In this document: positions 1-12,433 of the stretch, piece by piece | How the letters are laid out: every line of letters starts with the position of its first letter | Position numbering within the stretch: the stretch's first letter is position 1 | Source of the DNA: Diadema setosum | Lineage: Eukaryota; Echinodermata; Echinoidea; Diadematoida; Diadematidae | DNA length: 64,000 bases | Assembly (NCBI GenBank): GCA_033980235.1 | Contig: CM067075.1 | Coordinates: forward strand, 19,232,844 to 19,296,843 | Direction: 5' to 3' | Notes under the pieces: generated by a model | Seen by the model: only the letters and a program-made list of their open reading frames with translations | Databases searched by the model: none | What the model was told of the DNA's origin: nothing | Translations under genes and position numbers: made by a program

Positions 1-704
1 ATTATGTACACAGTGTATCAGTACTTCACGTCAGCTATGCTTGATACTCTACCTGTGAAGAATAATACCTATTTAGCCTTCTAATAACATTATGTGACTA
101 GGCACCATCTAAGTCATTTGGAGAATATTGAAGGAAACCTCTGAGTTTCCTCTTACTAAAACAAAACAAACAAAAACACCAAACACCAAACACGTACAGT
201 ACAAAGTTGCTTCATCATCTTTTCTAAACCCTGTAAACCTGTGCACAAGTTTCTCTTTACAGCACCCCAACAAATTTACATGACAAATGACATCAAAACA
301 TAAAATCATGAGTTTTGAAAAATAGCTGTTGTTCAACTTTGGAGCGAATGAGATGTCTTGTATAGTGTATTCAGAATGTTAGTAACAAAAATTGTGTTGG
401 GTGCCATGTATGAGTATGGTCCTCTTTCAAAAATGTATCAATGTGGAGAATGTGTGATGCAGTCTTGACAAGCAGCAAGCTACAGTGACATGAATCATCA
501 AGTAAAATCTATTGGGACAATGATGATATAAATCTTCAATACAAAGGTAAAGTTCTTAGAGCTTCTACTATCAAGCATGGCAGTGAATAGTTCAAGGTAT
601 GGAAGCTTACAAAAGAAATAAGATACCAGCATTATATGAGTGTAGCTGTTTTTGTTCAGTCCTTCTTTCGCCCTCAAGCAGTACTTTGTACTCATATACA
701 ATGT

Positions 705-1485
705 GTACATGCATCCATGTGCAGCGTTGAAGCTGGGAGGTATTACAGAGATGGAGTGGCAACTCTTCGTAATTCATGCAAACGCATGTTTGGGTTCAAG
801 GCGTTACAATGGGATGTCTAGCATTCCATTACGCTTTGAAGTCATGCTCGGCGCCGCTCTGGTTTGCAAGACGAAGTTGGGAGACGAAGAACGCATTTCA
901 CCTTTCGTCGAATTACAAGTTCTATTTCACCTTAAAATTTTAAATGAAATAGAAATGTCTACTCGAATTGATTTAGAATAGTTTAGTAAAGAATTCAATA
1001 TTATAAACATGTATTTCTAGTTTCTTCGTAATGCCCAAATCAAAATGAAATGAAAATTAGGTCCTCTTAAAAACCTAATATTTTTCTATAATGCGCATAT
1101 TTGTGCATGTTAGTTTTTTAATCTTTTAATCTGGGATATTTTGATCTTTCAAATACAGTACTCCGCTAAAGCGTATTCCAGCGTGCTTTTAAACTATTTG
1201 CTGTTAAAATTGTTAGTTTGACACTGCATTTTGGTTCGCTGCTCCAATTCAAGTTACACAAATTCATTGTTGCCATCACATTGAAAGAGAGAGCGAATTG
1301 CAGTAGGGGCAAGTATTTCTAGATGTGAGAGCGCTAGTCCCGATTATTGATGCTCTCTTTTGTCAAAGCACATGGGTAACACCTGTAGTTGAACGCATAA
1401 CTTCTCGGCGGCGCCGCGCATGACTTCAAAGGAGAGCAGTAGTTGCCTCTCCTTCTCTAGCACCTCCCTGGTTGCAGCATGTACA
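705..1485. repeat. Degenerate foldback element with imperfect inverted arms
   Basis: The left arm (about 705-858) reappears as its reverse complement at about 1404-1485. Shared blocks include TGTACATGC, GGGAGGT, GGCAACT, CTTTGAAGTCATGC and CGGCGCCGC in the same order. The left arm carries about 70 extra bases between two of the blocks. The interior has no coding potential. I read it as an old non-autonomous foldback transposon; no clear target duplication is visible. Confidence 0.5.
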
Positions 1486-1799
1486 TCATGCAAATTTTCA
1501 TACATCTCCAGCATTATTAAAATAATTCATGTACTTTAATTAACCAAAAAACACAAGAGCTCAAGATAATCTGCCCCTTCTATCTACACCAAGTAGCCCT
1601 TCATGTTCTGACTACATCATAGTTATTCAAAGTGAGGCAGTCCTCACAAATTATTAAAAATATATATATACATGTATGTTGTTGGTATCTCTATTAATGA
1701 ACTACTTTCAACAAAAACAAACTTTCAAATCACCAAATAAGCGCATATATTTCGACTGAAAAAGTGTGAATCTGCAGAGGGGAATATGGTAATGAGGGA

Positions 1800-2192
1800 G
1801 TGTTGGTGGAATATCCGATGTCACTGATAGTTCATTCATTTTTCATGAAAATTACACATTCCATCAACTTGATACTAACATATGTTAAGGGCAGCAATTA
1901 TTCCCCCTGCTTTTTCTAAAGTAGTTAGTCAAGTGCTCTTTCATAATGCTGGAATAGTGAATTTTTGTGGAATTTTCCTTATATTTTCTTTATATTGTTG
2001 TCCATAGGTGCGTAATAAATAAACCTCTAGTAGTCTCCTCATCCAGCGGTTCCAACACCAAAACTTTAAAAATTCGTACACTTTTGCATCGATTGTCCGA
2101 TTTTCCTCAAACTTTCACTGATGTGTTCTAATGTTGCTGCTTTCAGTCAATCCACATTGCTCTTTGGGTTTGGGTTCCCTTTAAGTGCAGCA
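1800..2192 (-). mobile_element. Truncated copy of the AAGGACAAGT TIR element family
   Basis: Bases 2020-2192 match the right arm of the complete copies at 3695-4977 and 9171-9730, sharing the run CTCAAACTTTCACTGATGTG and the neighbouring CTCCTCATCCAGC. Bases 1875-1935 match, as reverse complement, the interior of the copy at 9171 (around the GCAGGGGGA motif). The outer end is decayed and the other arm is missing. Confidence 0.65.
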
Positions 2193-2248
2193 ATTATAAT
2201 TAATGTAACTTCTGCCTTTACTAGGTGGATAATCATGTGGAAACCGTA

Positions 2249-2457
2249 CTGTAAAACCAGGAATGTTTGCATGCATTTTAACTTCACAAATTTTGCAAGA
2301 GCCAAGTTTCACAAAATTAAAGATCTTGTCTACACTACATTGTATATGCAATGAATGTTAGAGGCAACTTGTGAAAATTTCAAGCTGCAAATAAGGCTGT
2401 CGGCTTCCATACTATGTATGTGAAAATTTCATGCTGCAAAAATGTCATGTTTTACAG
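2249..2457. mobile_element. TA-flanked MITE with CTGTAAAAC ends
   Basis: About 209 bp bounded by CTGTAAAAC and GTTTTACAG, each flanked by TA, the usual target of Tc1/mariner-type elements. A second, diverged copy lies in opposite orientation at 37998-38210. Both share a core containing TTGTCTACACTA and AATGTTAGAG. It is non-coding and therefore non-autonomous. Confidence 0.75.
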
Positions 2458-3694
2458 TATCAATAAAGCATATAAATGATCAAGATTAGATTTATGTAGG
2501 TCTGAGTTTCCAAGTGTACCCCACTTGATAGTCGCACCATGGTCGCACTGAGTCCCTAGCAAGTTAGGCATTTTGAAAGCGATTGGGAAAACCCTGTCAC
2601 AACTTATACTGTGCAGTGACAGGGATTTGTATACCGGTAGTTACAGAACTACAATGTTCTGTAGCTTAGCCGCTTGTTCCCAGCCTGTGCATTGACCAAT
2701 CAACGTAGTTCCCAATGAAGCAGTAGACATCTTCTAGTTCTACCTTGTTATGCAGCGACTAATGGTACTACACAAGTACTATAAAGTTAATTACTTTCCT
2801 TAAATCTGCCAACTCTGTCGCACCACCCAAAATCAATTCCGGACAGACATTCAGTAACTATAGAGTAAAACCACCATTTGTACATTTGTACGCGTGTTCA
2901 ATGTCAATATGCATACAAGGCCACTGAAAAATGAGCGTGTGCCATACCTTGTTTGCGCAAGGTTGCATCGGGAAAATTGCGGTGCCCATTTGTGTCCGAA
3001 TTCTGGTGACTCGGCTTTTGCATTCAGCCCCTGAACATTTATTCACTGCATTGGCACGTACAAATGTACAGTGATTTTGTTTTTCTTTCGTGTTTTTTGA
3101 GGATACCATTACACTCTGAGCTTGCGATAGGTGAAAAATCTTGAAACCGAACAGCATAATTTTTCAATTTTTAGCGCTTTTTCAGCGACCCTGATTCTTA
3201 ATCACAGGACCTAATTTGAGGACAAGTTGCGCCGATTCTGCGTTTTTTATGGCGAAATTTGGGATTTTAGATGGATTTTTGGAGGTGACTCGGGCACTTT
3301 CCTGTGGTGAACAAGTGTGCCAGTATGTGAAATGATGTGGTATGCTTGTGTTGTGACAGTAGATTTTGCTGGCTTGTAATAAGTGATAAGTGTCTGGATT
3401 CTGGAGGCTGGCTGAAAACTGGGGGTTTTTACTCTAACTTAGATTGGATAGACTAGTTGTCTACGTTAGTTGTAAAGGAAGCAAAGCTTGCGTACAGCTT
3501 TCTGGCTATGGCGGCACCAGCACCAAGCCTCTTGTGCCAAGGTTCGACCACGCGCAAGCAAGCGTATTATTAGCAGGCGGTCAAATTTTGGACGTTGTTG
3601 TGGTAGAATTATGGGTCAATTGTGTTAGTGACAATTTGAGTTGGATTTATTATTTTAATTGCTTGTAAAACTTCATGCCACTTACACCGTTGTA

Positions 3695-4977
3695 AAGGAC
3701 AAGTTCACCTTCATAGACATGCGGGTTGAGTGAATGCAGCAATATTAGTAGAGCACATCACTGAGAGTTTGAGGAAGATCGGACAATCCGTTCCAAATGA
3801 ATTTTTGAAGTTTCTGCTCAGTCACGGCTGGATGAGGAGACTACTATAGCTTGTGATGTCACATGTGTACAACGATATAAAGAAAGAATAAAGAAAATTC
3901 AACATATTTTCACTTTTCTCGCATAAGAACACTCGACTTCTTTCTTTCAGAAGGCAAGGGGAATAATATTTCCCTTAACGCAAATCAGTTGAAGAAATGT
4001 GCACTTTATTCACAAAAACAAAGTTTTGTGAAATTCTCTTTTTATTTTCCTTATAATGTTGTACGCATCAAGAAGGTTTGTGCCCTGAAAACCGCGCATG
4101 CGCAATTCGCTACTGCCCTCTCACGCATTGACAATGACATTTTTCATTCATGAATCGGGAGCTACACCGAAGCTGCATCATCATTGGCTCTTCACTCCCG
4201 TCATTTACATATTTTCCCAAAACGTTATAACATATGTGTGCGACGATTTCCAGCGCTATCGGCCGAACAGTTTGATTCTTAACTCGGCATTTTTACATCA
4301 AATTTTTGATTTTTGGCAAAATATTTTCCTCCTTCGGTGTAACCATGTATTCAGTGAAGCTCTCGTTGTGTTTGAGATTTGATAAGTCATATTTTTACGT
4401 GATTTTAAGGTGTGAATTTGTGAAGTTGTTCGATGTGTTCGTTGGTGTGTGTGTATCAATACATGCGATATGTATGGTAGCGACATGTACGGGTGTGGAG
4501 CGACACACATAAGAAGCTCAACACCACAATGCAAATTGGTCGCCATATTGTATGGTTTGTGTAGCGTTGTGTACTGACGGGAGCTCTTAAGCCGAGGTCG
4601 CCGCCATAACTGCTACGTAACACGAAGGCAAGCACGCATGTTGAGTGCAACGCATTGTGTACACCACACTGATCCATGGAGTAGTGAATCTCGCACACTG
4701 CGCTGTGCGGGGAAGCGGACGGCTGGGTGATTAGCCAATTGGCCGCCCCAGCTTTCTTTTTCGTGGCTTTCAATGGGGGATATTGCATCGTGCGCATGTG
4801 ACATCATACACTGTAGTAGTCTCCTCATGCAGCAGTGAATGCGCAGATGCTTTAAAAATTCATAACTTCTGAACGAATTGTCAGATTTTCCCCAAACTTT
4901 CACTGATGTGTTCTACTAAAATTGTTGCATTCACTCAATCCATATTGCTGTATGTACATGAAGGTGGACTTGTCCTT
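3695..4977. mobile_element. Long-TIR DNA transposon, TA target, 1.28 kb copy
   Basis: The ends are AAGGACAAGTTCACCTTCAT at the left and the matching reverse complement at the right (with ATGTAC in place of part of it), flanked by TA on both sides. The inverted arms extend imperfectly for about 160-180 bp. Compared with the 560-bp copy at 9171-9730, this copy has about 730 extra bases in the middle, roughly 4069-4796. Either the short copy is a deletion derivative or this one carries a further insertion; a near-repeat GTRCGCAT at the junctions hints at insertion. No transposase is evident. Confidence 0.75.
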
Positions 4978-5134
4978 TAAGTTTAGGCCTATACTTGCCA
5001 TGCCAACCACATTGGAAAAGCCTGTCTAATGTCATTCTAAATTTTTACAGTTATGTCTTGTATTTTTGTCATGTTTGATTTGGTTTGAATAACTGAACTG
5101 AACTGTCTAGACTCTAACGTTAGACCTAATTAAT

Positions 5135-6118
5135 AGGCAGTGTATACAACCACACGCGTGTGTCTTTACCATCCAGCCACATGAGTGTGGTTGTAGCCAT
5201 GGCCCGAGTCGCTGGATACAGCCACACTCGTGTGTATTCAAATGTACATATATCCACACACACGGAGCTTTATACTGTATTGCGTAGCGGGGAACACGCT
5301 GTGTGCAAGTGTGTGTGGCCACATCAACACGCGATATGATGTACCACCCCAAAGCGATGAACCTACCTCCTTTAACCTCATTTAATATTATCTCGCCATC
5401 TAAACAAATTTACTTTTTTTCATTGTAAGCTTTATTCTCATTTTCTTTTATATTTGATAAGATGAATTTAAAATCAATAGCAAAGTTACAATTGATTTTG
5501 GACTTTGATTTACGATTGATCATGCATCGCGTCGTTATTGAGACTTCACCTTCGTTCGTTTGGGTACTCGCAAATCGTGCACCTAGCGTACACAGGCAGC
5601 AGGTCCCTGCTGGGGCGGCCTGCTAGGGCGGGCGCGGGTGGCACAACTGCGCTAGCTAGGCTGCAGCTGCGCTGGGCGATCGCTAGCACCCGAAGTAACG
5701 ATGTACAAAATTGTAGGATCCATCACCAGCTGCAGTCTAGCGATGTCAATTCGAAGTCCCCTAATTTAGCGGCAGTTGTAACTTTGCTATTAATGCTTAA
5801 CCCATCGTATCAAGCAAACACGATGAGAATGGAGCTAAAAAAATATAGAGTTCTATATATATTTGTAAGAAAACAATATCAGAAGGTATGAAAATGAGGT
5901 TACTTTCATCGCTTTGCCAATAACTAGCCGGTTGTGTGGTGTTCATGTGCTTGACACGCACGGACGCACGGCGATCATCTTCTCCGTGTGTTATGTGTAA
6001 CGTGTAGACGTGTAGATACACATGAGTGTGGCTGTATCCAGCGACTCGGGCCATGGCTACAACCACACTCGTGTGGCTGGATGGTAAAGACACACGTGTG
6101 TGGTTGTATACACTGCCT
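5135..6118. mobile_element. TIR element with ~110-bp inverted arms and AATTAAT duplication
   Basis: The left arm (5135-5238) and right arm (6003-6118) are close reverse complements, beginning AGGCAGTGTATACAACCACA. The 7-bp sequence AATTAAT flanks both sides (5128-5134 and 6119-6125), as expected for a target-site duplication. The 760-bp interior has a GC-rich block near 5590-5690 but no recognisable protein. The duplication length would suit a hAT-like or P-like class, but I cannot assign a superfamily. Confidence 0.75.
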
Positions 6119-9100
6119 AATTAATATTGCAGACAGGTGTAACACCTTAACAGTTAGTCTCTCTGCCGTCTAAAACACACCTTGAATCAGCATATTCTTA
6201 ATGACGTCTGGTATAAAAACATTTAGTCTAGGCCTATATCTTTCTCTCAGTTTCAGACGATTGCAATGTTTACCAGTGTTTACTACTTCTGTCACCGGCG
6301 CACGAAATAGATATAGGCCCTACTACACTTCATTCATTGCACTCTCGACTTCAGCACTGCACTGCACACTCCCACAGATCTTATCGTGGATCACTGGATA
6401 ATAACATGGGGTAAATCACTACGCTACGGCCTACACGGGATTGATCGTCCACAGACCAGACGGCGTATCACTAGCTTTCGGCTGAACTAGAATTGAATTC
6501 ACTCACCATTTTACGGCTCTTGCTGATAAGTGATACTTCTAGAAACCATTCTACCAGCAGGAGAATTCATATGTTTAAAACTAGCTGCATTTTGGATAGA
6601 CGCGAAGTATTTTGGGGAAACCACCCACTTGGGGTTGTCACCTCACCTAACTCGTAGTCTTACACAAGACAGATAAAATACTCATCATGCATGTTTGCTA
6701 GCTGCGCCTACGCCTGTGTGCTGGACTGGTACTGGGGAGAGAGGTACAGTGGTGGTGGTACATGGTGCATGCACGTATTTTATGGGGAGGGAGGGAGAGA
6801 GGGAGAGAGCGCGCGCTCGTGTAGGTTTGGGTTTGATCCACAAATAATGTTCATACATGTACTTCTGTGCTTGACTGTAGTTTACTTCTCGGGCTTTTGA
6901 AAAGCAACATCTCACTTTTGTAATTATATTTGTATGTACTCGATAGGTAAGATTATTTATGGTTACATATTAATGAAAATTTTGATGCAGAAAATTACTC
7001 TAGTTATCAATTATTGTAAAAAGATATCTATTTCAGTAGTGTCTAGAATAGGGTACTAGTACTATGAGTACATTGTACTACAATCGCACGAAGGGGGCAA
7101 CAGATGGCGACATTCAAGAAATTGCGATAACTTTTATTGACTACTAGTATACACTTCCACCAGGGAGGTGACGCACCTCCCTGCTTCCACTGAACAGGGC
7201 TCAGTTAGGACATCGCCAGGTCTGTGCCGGCAGGGGCCGATAAACTCATATATTATTTCGTTTTCTTCTGTGCTAAAGCAGACCAATAATGTTATATCTA
7301 AATCATAATAAGAGTTAAGTATAAGAGTGAAATGGCTTGATGTTATTTTTTGGTGACTCGACATTTGCTCTAGCGACAATTATTGTTCCTGTCTTATTTT
7401 CTCCAAGGCCTCAGGATTAGGGTTATAGAGTTATGTTTGTAGGGAGGTTTTATGTTGGCTTATTTAGGCCTATATATAGCGTGCAGATATTTAATGGAAG
7501 TAACTGTCACAGCAGTGAATGTCATGGAACCTAATTTTTACCGTGTTATACAGGATTTAAGTGTGCAGTCATTATGCGCTTAAATTTCTTAACCTGAGGG
7601 TTAGGAAGATGCGATGTTTCATATACAAGTCGCTAATCTTGGACATTCGTTTTATATTTATATACATCTATTTTTCATTATTTGCTTTGTGTTTCCACTC
7701 ACCAGAGACTTTTCTTGTTGGTCAAACTAAAAAAAAGAAAGAAGTTATACGATATTTACCAACATATCTCATTACATAATATACGCACCAGACTGAGTCG
7801 GATGAATTAAAATGATATGCAATTTGTATCCGTATAAAAGAAACGGGGATATCAAAACACACCAAAGAAAGGAGTGGATACCACGCATGTTTATATTTTC
7901 CTGCAGTAAAGAGTAGAGTATATCCAGGTAGTCCTTAACACACAATATAATTGGATAAAACATTTTGCAAGCACAAATCTCTCTAGTTACAACAGATTCC
8001 TGATTCCATGTTTGTGACTGAAGTCTCTTAGATATTAATATTATGGTAACTCCTCACTGCAGGAAATCTTGTTCACTATTCGAATATCAATTTCGAGTGG
8101 ATTAGCCCTGAAGCAGTTGACTCATGATGCACTGCAAGATAACCATTTACTTATCTATTTATTCACTTATAATCATTTTTTTTTTTATTTTTTTTTTTTT
8201 TTTTAGTGACAGTATCTATTGGGGTCTCTTTAACAGAAAGTCACTTTATGATCTCTCTCTCTCTCTCTTTTAAAAATGTATTTTAGCCAGCTTGTTGGCT
8301 TTTTTTTGTGCTTTTTTTTTTGTTTTTTGGTAAGGACAATGTTACTGTAGCTCGTCTCTATCTTCGATCAGTGCCAATATCTTCAATTCAGTTCAATTCA
8401 AATTTATTTTCATATTTCCACTTTCTCAATGAAATTTCAAAATGATTTACAGTAATACAAGTAAGAATACAAAATGAATACAACCATGACTCTAGCAGAC
8501 TCTAATGTTTTTCTTTTTCATTCAGATCCTTATATTTTGGTGGGTTTGTTAAATTCTGATTTTAAATTTTTTTATGTTGGATAAGGTCGAATAAGTTGTC
8601 TTTAAATCTTCTTAAAACTAAATGTATATCATTTAGTAATATTTTGAATAGTCTCCCTAATAATATAAAAACAGATGATATAGTTATAGATGAAGTTTCA
8701 TCAATGAAGTTTTTAGGTTTGATTATTGATGATAAACTTTCTTGAAAGTCACATATTGATAGTATTTGTCACATAATATCTCGAAATATTGGTGTTATCA
8801 ATAGAGTTAAATATTATTTCCCCACTCCCACCCTTTTAATGATATATTTAGCTTTAATTTTACCTTATTTTAATTATGGTATTATAGCTTGGGGGAACAC
8901 ACATCCAACCTATCTCGACAGACTGTCCCTCTCCAGAAAAAAAGCTCTTCGAATAATTTGTCATATATCTTGGAGAGCTCACACCGATGTTTTATTTTCT
9001 GAAAATAAAATTTTAAAGATAACCGATATTTATTTTAATTGTCTTGGCCAATTTATGTATAAACTCTCTAATAATTTCTTACCGACTGTTTCACCAGTAT

Positions 9101-9170
9101 GTTTGCGAGAAACCGCTCGTTCCATAAATTATCCGACTCGTCATACTCTGATGAATTCCATCTGCCTTTA

Positions 9171-9730
9171 AAGGACAAGTTCACCTTCATAGACATGTGG
9201 ATTGAGTGAATGCAGCAATATTAGAGGAACACATCAATGAGAGTTTGAGGAAAATCGGACAATCCGTTCAAAAGTTATGAATTTTGGAAGTTTCTGCTCA
9301 GTCACGGCTGGATGAGAAGACTACTATAGCTTGTGATGTCACATATTGTGTACAACAATATAAAGAAAGTATAAATTCAACATATTTTCACTTTTCTCGC
9401 ATCATAGAAGAGCACATGACTTGCCTCATTCAGAAGGCAGGGGGAGTAATATTACCCTTAACATATCAGTTACAAGTTGAGGGAATGTGTACTTTTTTTC
9501 AAAAAATGAAATTTTGTGAAATTCTCTTTTTATTTTCCTTATATCGTTGTACGCATGTGACATCATCAACTGCAGTATAGTCTTCTCATCCAGCAGTGAC
9601 TGCACAGAAACTTTAAAAATTCATAACTTTTGAACGGATCGTCCAATTTTCCTCAAACTTTCACTGATGTGTTCCACTTATATTGCTGCATTATCTTAAT
9701 CCAAATGTCTATGAAGGTGGACTTGTCCTT
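9171..9730. mobile_element. Long-TIR DNA transposon, TA target, 560-bp copy nested in a LINE
   Basis: It begins AAGGACAAGTTCACCTTCAT and ends with the reverse complement, with TA on each side (9169-9170 and 9731-9732). The arms match those of the copy at 3695-4977. It interrupts the reverse transcriptase remnant, with LINE coding similarity resuming at once on its right. It therefore inserted after the LINE. Confidence 0.85.
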
Positions 9731-10094
9731 TAACTATAAGAACTGTGCACAATTTATTTTTACATTTGCTGGACCTAAATATTGGAATAACCTTTCTAAC
9801 GGTTTAAGGGCATCCCCAAGTTTAAGTTCTTTTAAGAGTAATCTGAAGAAAAACATTTTGAACAGTTACAAGAATTTATCTAAGCATCATTATGAAAATT
9901 AATATTTTGTATATTAATTTCATGAAATTGAAATATTGTGTTGATCCCTTATTGGTTCCAAAAGAGTGAAAAATCCAACCTTATATTCTGTTGAAATCAC
10001 AGCTAAGCGGCTCCATCCATGGAGTACCTCTCGTCTGGTTATAGTCTTCTTCTATTTTTCTTTTGTCTTCGCTCCACGTAATAAGTTTCTCTCT

Positions 10095-10148
10095 CTCCCG
10101 CTCTCTCCCTCTCTCTCTCACACACACACATACACACACACACACACA

Positions 10149-10183
<35 letters not shown>

Positions 10184-10196
10184 TCTTTCTTTCCTC
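10095..10196. repeat. Compound CT/CA/CT microsatellite
   Basis: A run of CT dinucleotides is followed by about 36 bases of CA repeat and then another long CT run. It lies in the 3' UTR part of the LINE remnant. Length polymorphism between individuals would be expected. Confidence 0.95.
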
Positions 10197-11739
10197 TCTC
10201 TTCCGGCATGACAGCGACTTAGTGTATAGGGATTTGATCTGGGTTTTTGTTTCGGATTAGATAGGTCTTTTTGTCTTAGTTACTTTCTTTGTTTCATCCA
10301 TTGTCATTGTATATTAGTCAATCGATCATATAATTTCTTGTATTACGTGTGGGGGGAATGCATCACAAGCTCAGCTTTTTTAGCATTCCTCCCCATTTCC
10401 AACATTTTCGTATACTTACAATTTTTCTGTAAACTTATCCTTTATTTCGTATTATGATGAAATCTATGTATTCAATTTCTGTAATATATTTATATGTTTC
10501 TGTTGGAAATGAAAAATAAATGAATGAATGAATGTCTTTTGATTGAATATAAAAAACATGCTAAACACAAATGTATATGGTCATATCATGATTGTATGAA
10601 GGTGCCACAAGGAAATAACAGAAATACGATGGGGCCTACATAAAAGCTGTAACGCTTGTAAAACTGTATGTTCCAAAATTCATTAGGCGTGGAATTACAC
10701 AGAGAACGAATATGTTTATCTTGCCCAACTAAAATGAAATATACCAGTACAAAAATAAATATAAAGATTGAACTATAAAGAGCACATGAATATTGCTCAA
10801 ACCAGACTGTCATGGATCTCGCAATGTTTGAAAAAGAATGCTATATGTTTAATATATCGTTACCATTATAGTGCTGCGGGTGAATACGAAAGACTGAGTT
10901 GTTAACCTGTGACATTGTACACCCCGCTCGCTTTTTTACTTTTTTATTTGTCGGTGTTCCCTGTGAGATTACGTTGAGTTGAGTTTGGCCTTGAGATATA
11001 GGCCCTATCTATAAGGTCTGCTGCAGTCGAAGTGATATTAATCCGAGCTGCAACAATCATACATATTGAGGCGACAAATGTGGAATTTTAGTACGGTAAC
11101 ACTATCACTCATCATTCTGATTGATATTATTTGACATTTGTCATTTTTCTGTGACCTTTTCTGTGACCAAAGTTTGAAAACCATTAAACCGCGCAAATTC
11201 ATAATTTTCTTTCCGACCGTATGTCTGATTTCAGTGAAAATTTCGATTTTCCCCCAACATGAAGTGGTGTTTCTTTTAAAACCACCCCGTGTCCTTCAAT
11301 TTCCGGCGCCTGTAGAAGAAAATTATAAACGCATACCATATTTGCATAGGATCATGCTGTCAACACATGAGTCAAAATAGATCCCGCAACTCAATGTTAT
11401 GATAAATGTAGCCTAAGATGATATGAAAGCATTCTCATGGTTAGGTGGCGGTAACAACCAAATTTGAAATATGAAACAAAGCAGAAATAAAGAAGAATTG
11501 GGTTGCAAGGGTATAAACACTGAGAGAAAAGAGAAAAATCGCGTATAAAACGAAAGTGAAAACGGAAAGGAGTATATGTGACTAAAATGTGAGAAAGATT
11601 GTAACAAAATAACGGAAACGGGGACATGAACTCTAGATAATCTTTTTTATGATTGTCATAAAAGAGAAATAACAACAGAACAGAAAAGCTGAAATGAAAG
11701 GGAGAGAGGAAAAAGAATAATGGATCATAAGTAATCATC

Positions 11740-12208
11740 GGTCCAATGCAAACGCATGCTTGACGCGCTCTATCCAGCGGCGAACCTTTACGTACCTCCC
11801 CCACTGGTTCAATTCATCATTATTTTCAAGATTCTCTTTTCCCTTCCCATCTCCGGTGTGAAACGCATGAAGGAGAAACGGTTGCACGAGGTTATGCATG
11901 CATGTACGAATGGGTGTACGCGCTCTTGCCGAAAAGCAAGAGAGCTATTGAGCAGACAGCAGCCTGATGCGCTACGCTGAAATACAACCTGCCGAGCGGG
12001 AATCCGGTTTCATCAGTAAATGGGTGGACAGACGATCAAGACGTGCTATCCTCCGCACTCTGCTATAGGTGGCATATCCATAAGGTGTTTTCTAGCAGCG
12101 AATTATTGCTGGATTTTCGTTTCAGCACGAATGTCAGTGAGAAGTGGTGAAAGTGTCGGATATTTAGTTCGTAATTTTTAAGTTTCTCTCATTCTTTGGA
12201 GTTGGGCA
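11740..12208 (+). promoter_or_regulatory. Inferred promoter / 5' UTR region of the EPAC-like gene
   Basis: This block is richer in GC and CpG than its surroundings and directly precedes the first coding exon. There is an in-frame TAA at 12179-12181, so the reading frame cannot extend further upstream without splicing. I see no convincing TATA box. Initiator-like TCAGT motifs occur near 12014 and 12132, which is weak evidence. The transcription start is not determined by the sequence alone. Confidence 0.4.
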
Positions 12209-12324
12209 ATGGCGAGTCAGCCTCACCAGGCCCAGTCCTTATCACCGGCGGGATGCAGACGGGCTGCTTCACCGCACCGCCCGCTCAAGATGTCCTCGGA
12301 TTGGGCTCTTAGGCTGGACAAGAA
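12209..12324 (+). CDS. RAPGEF4: EPAC/RAPGEF4-like Rap guanine nucleotide exchange factor, coding exon 1
   Basis: EPAC proteins bind cAMP through cyclic-nucleotide-binding (CNB) domains and then activate the small GTPases Rap1 and Rap2. This exon encodes 38 complete codons, from MASQPHQAQ to SSDWALRLDK, plus two bases of the next codon. It ends at the donor GTAAGT (12325). The last residues match the conserved EWIACLDK-type segment before the first CNB domain of vertebrate EPAC2. The start has purine (G) at -3 and G at +4, and a stop codon lies in frame 28 bases upstream. An internal Met at codon 28 (12290) is an alternative start close to the conserved segment. The first 27 residues are rich in Ser, Pro, Ala and Gln and look unstructured. 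Splicing to exon 2 restores Lys (AA|G). Confidence 0.85.
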
Positions 12325-12433
12325 GTAAGTTTTTCCTCAAGAACCCATTAATCATTGATCATAATTTCTTTGGGACAGCTCTATCAGTACACAAATCATT
12401 TTTTACCCAGACTCTCTCTGTTGTTTCCCAAGT

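Larger units (their letters stand above)
8575..10534 (+). pseudogene. 5'-truncated non-LTR retrotransposon (CR1/L2-like) reverse transcriptase remnant
   Basis: Conceptual translation from about 8578 gives the C-terminal part of a LINE reverse transcriptase. Typical blocks are NKLSLN, KFLGLIIDDKLS, LILPYFNYGIIAWGNT, KALRIICH and RAHT, and after an interruption TFAGPKYWNNLS and SLSSFKSNLKK (to about 9902). It is dead: an in-frame TGA sits just after DDKLS (about 8743), the two coding parts are in different frames, and a TIR element is inserted at 9171. Downstream lie about 600 bp of 3' UTR and an ATGAATGAATG microsatellite tail near 10515-10534, typical of CR1/L2-type elements. The precise clade is uncertain. 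Confidence 0.8.
1..11739. other. Upstream flank, repeat-rich, no host gene seen
   Basis: I find no open reading frame here with protein-family character other than the LINE remnant listed separately. Short ORFs on both strands are not supported by splice structure or recognisable motifs. Foldback and TIR elements, listed one by one, make up a large part of the interval. The stretches 1-700, 2460-3690 and 6120-8570 look like ordinary AT-rich non-coding DNA to me. A more distal promoter or non-coding first exon of the downstream EPAC-like gene could lie here, but nothing in the sequence shows it. Confidence 0.6.
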
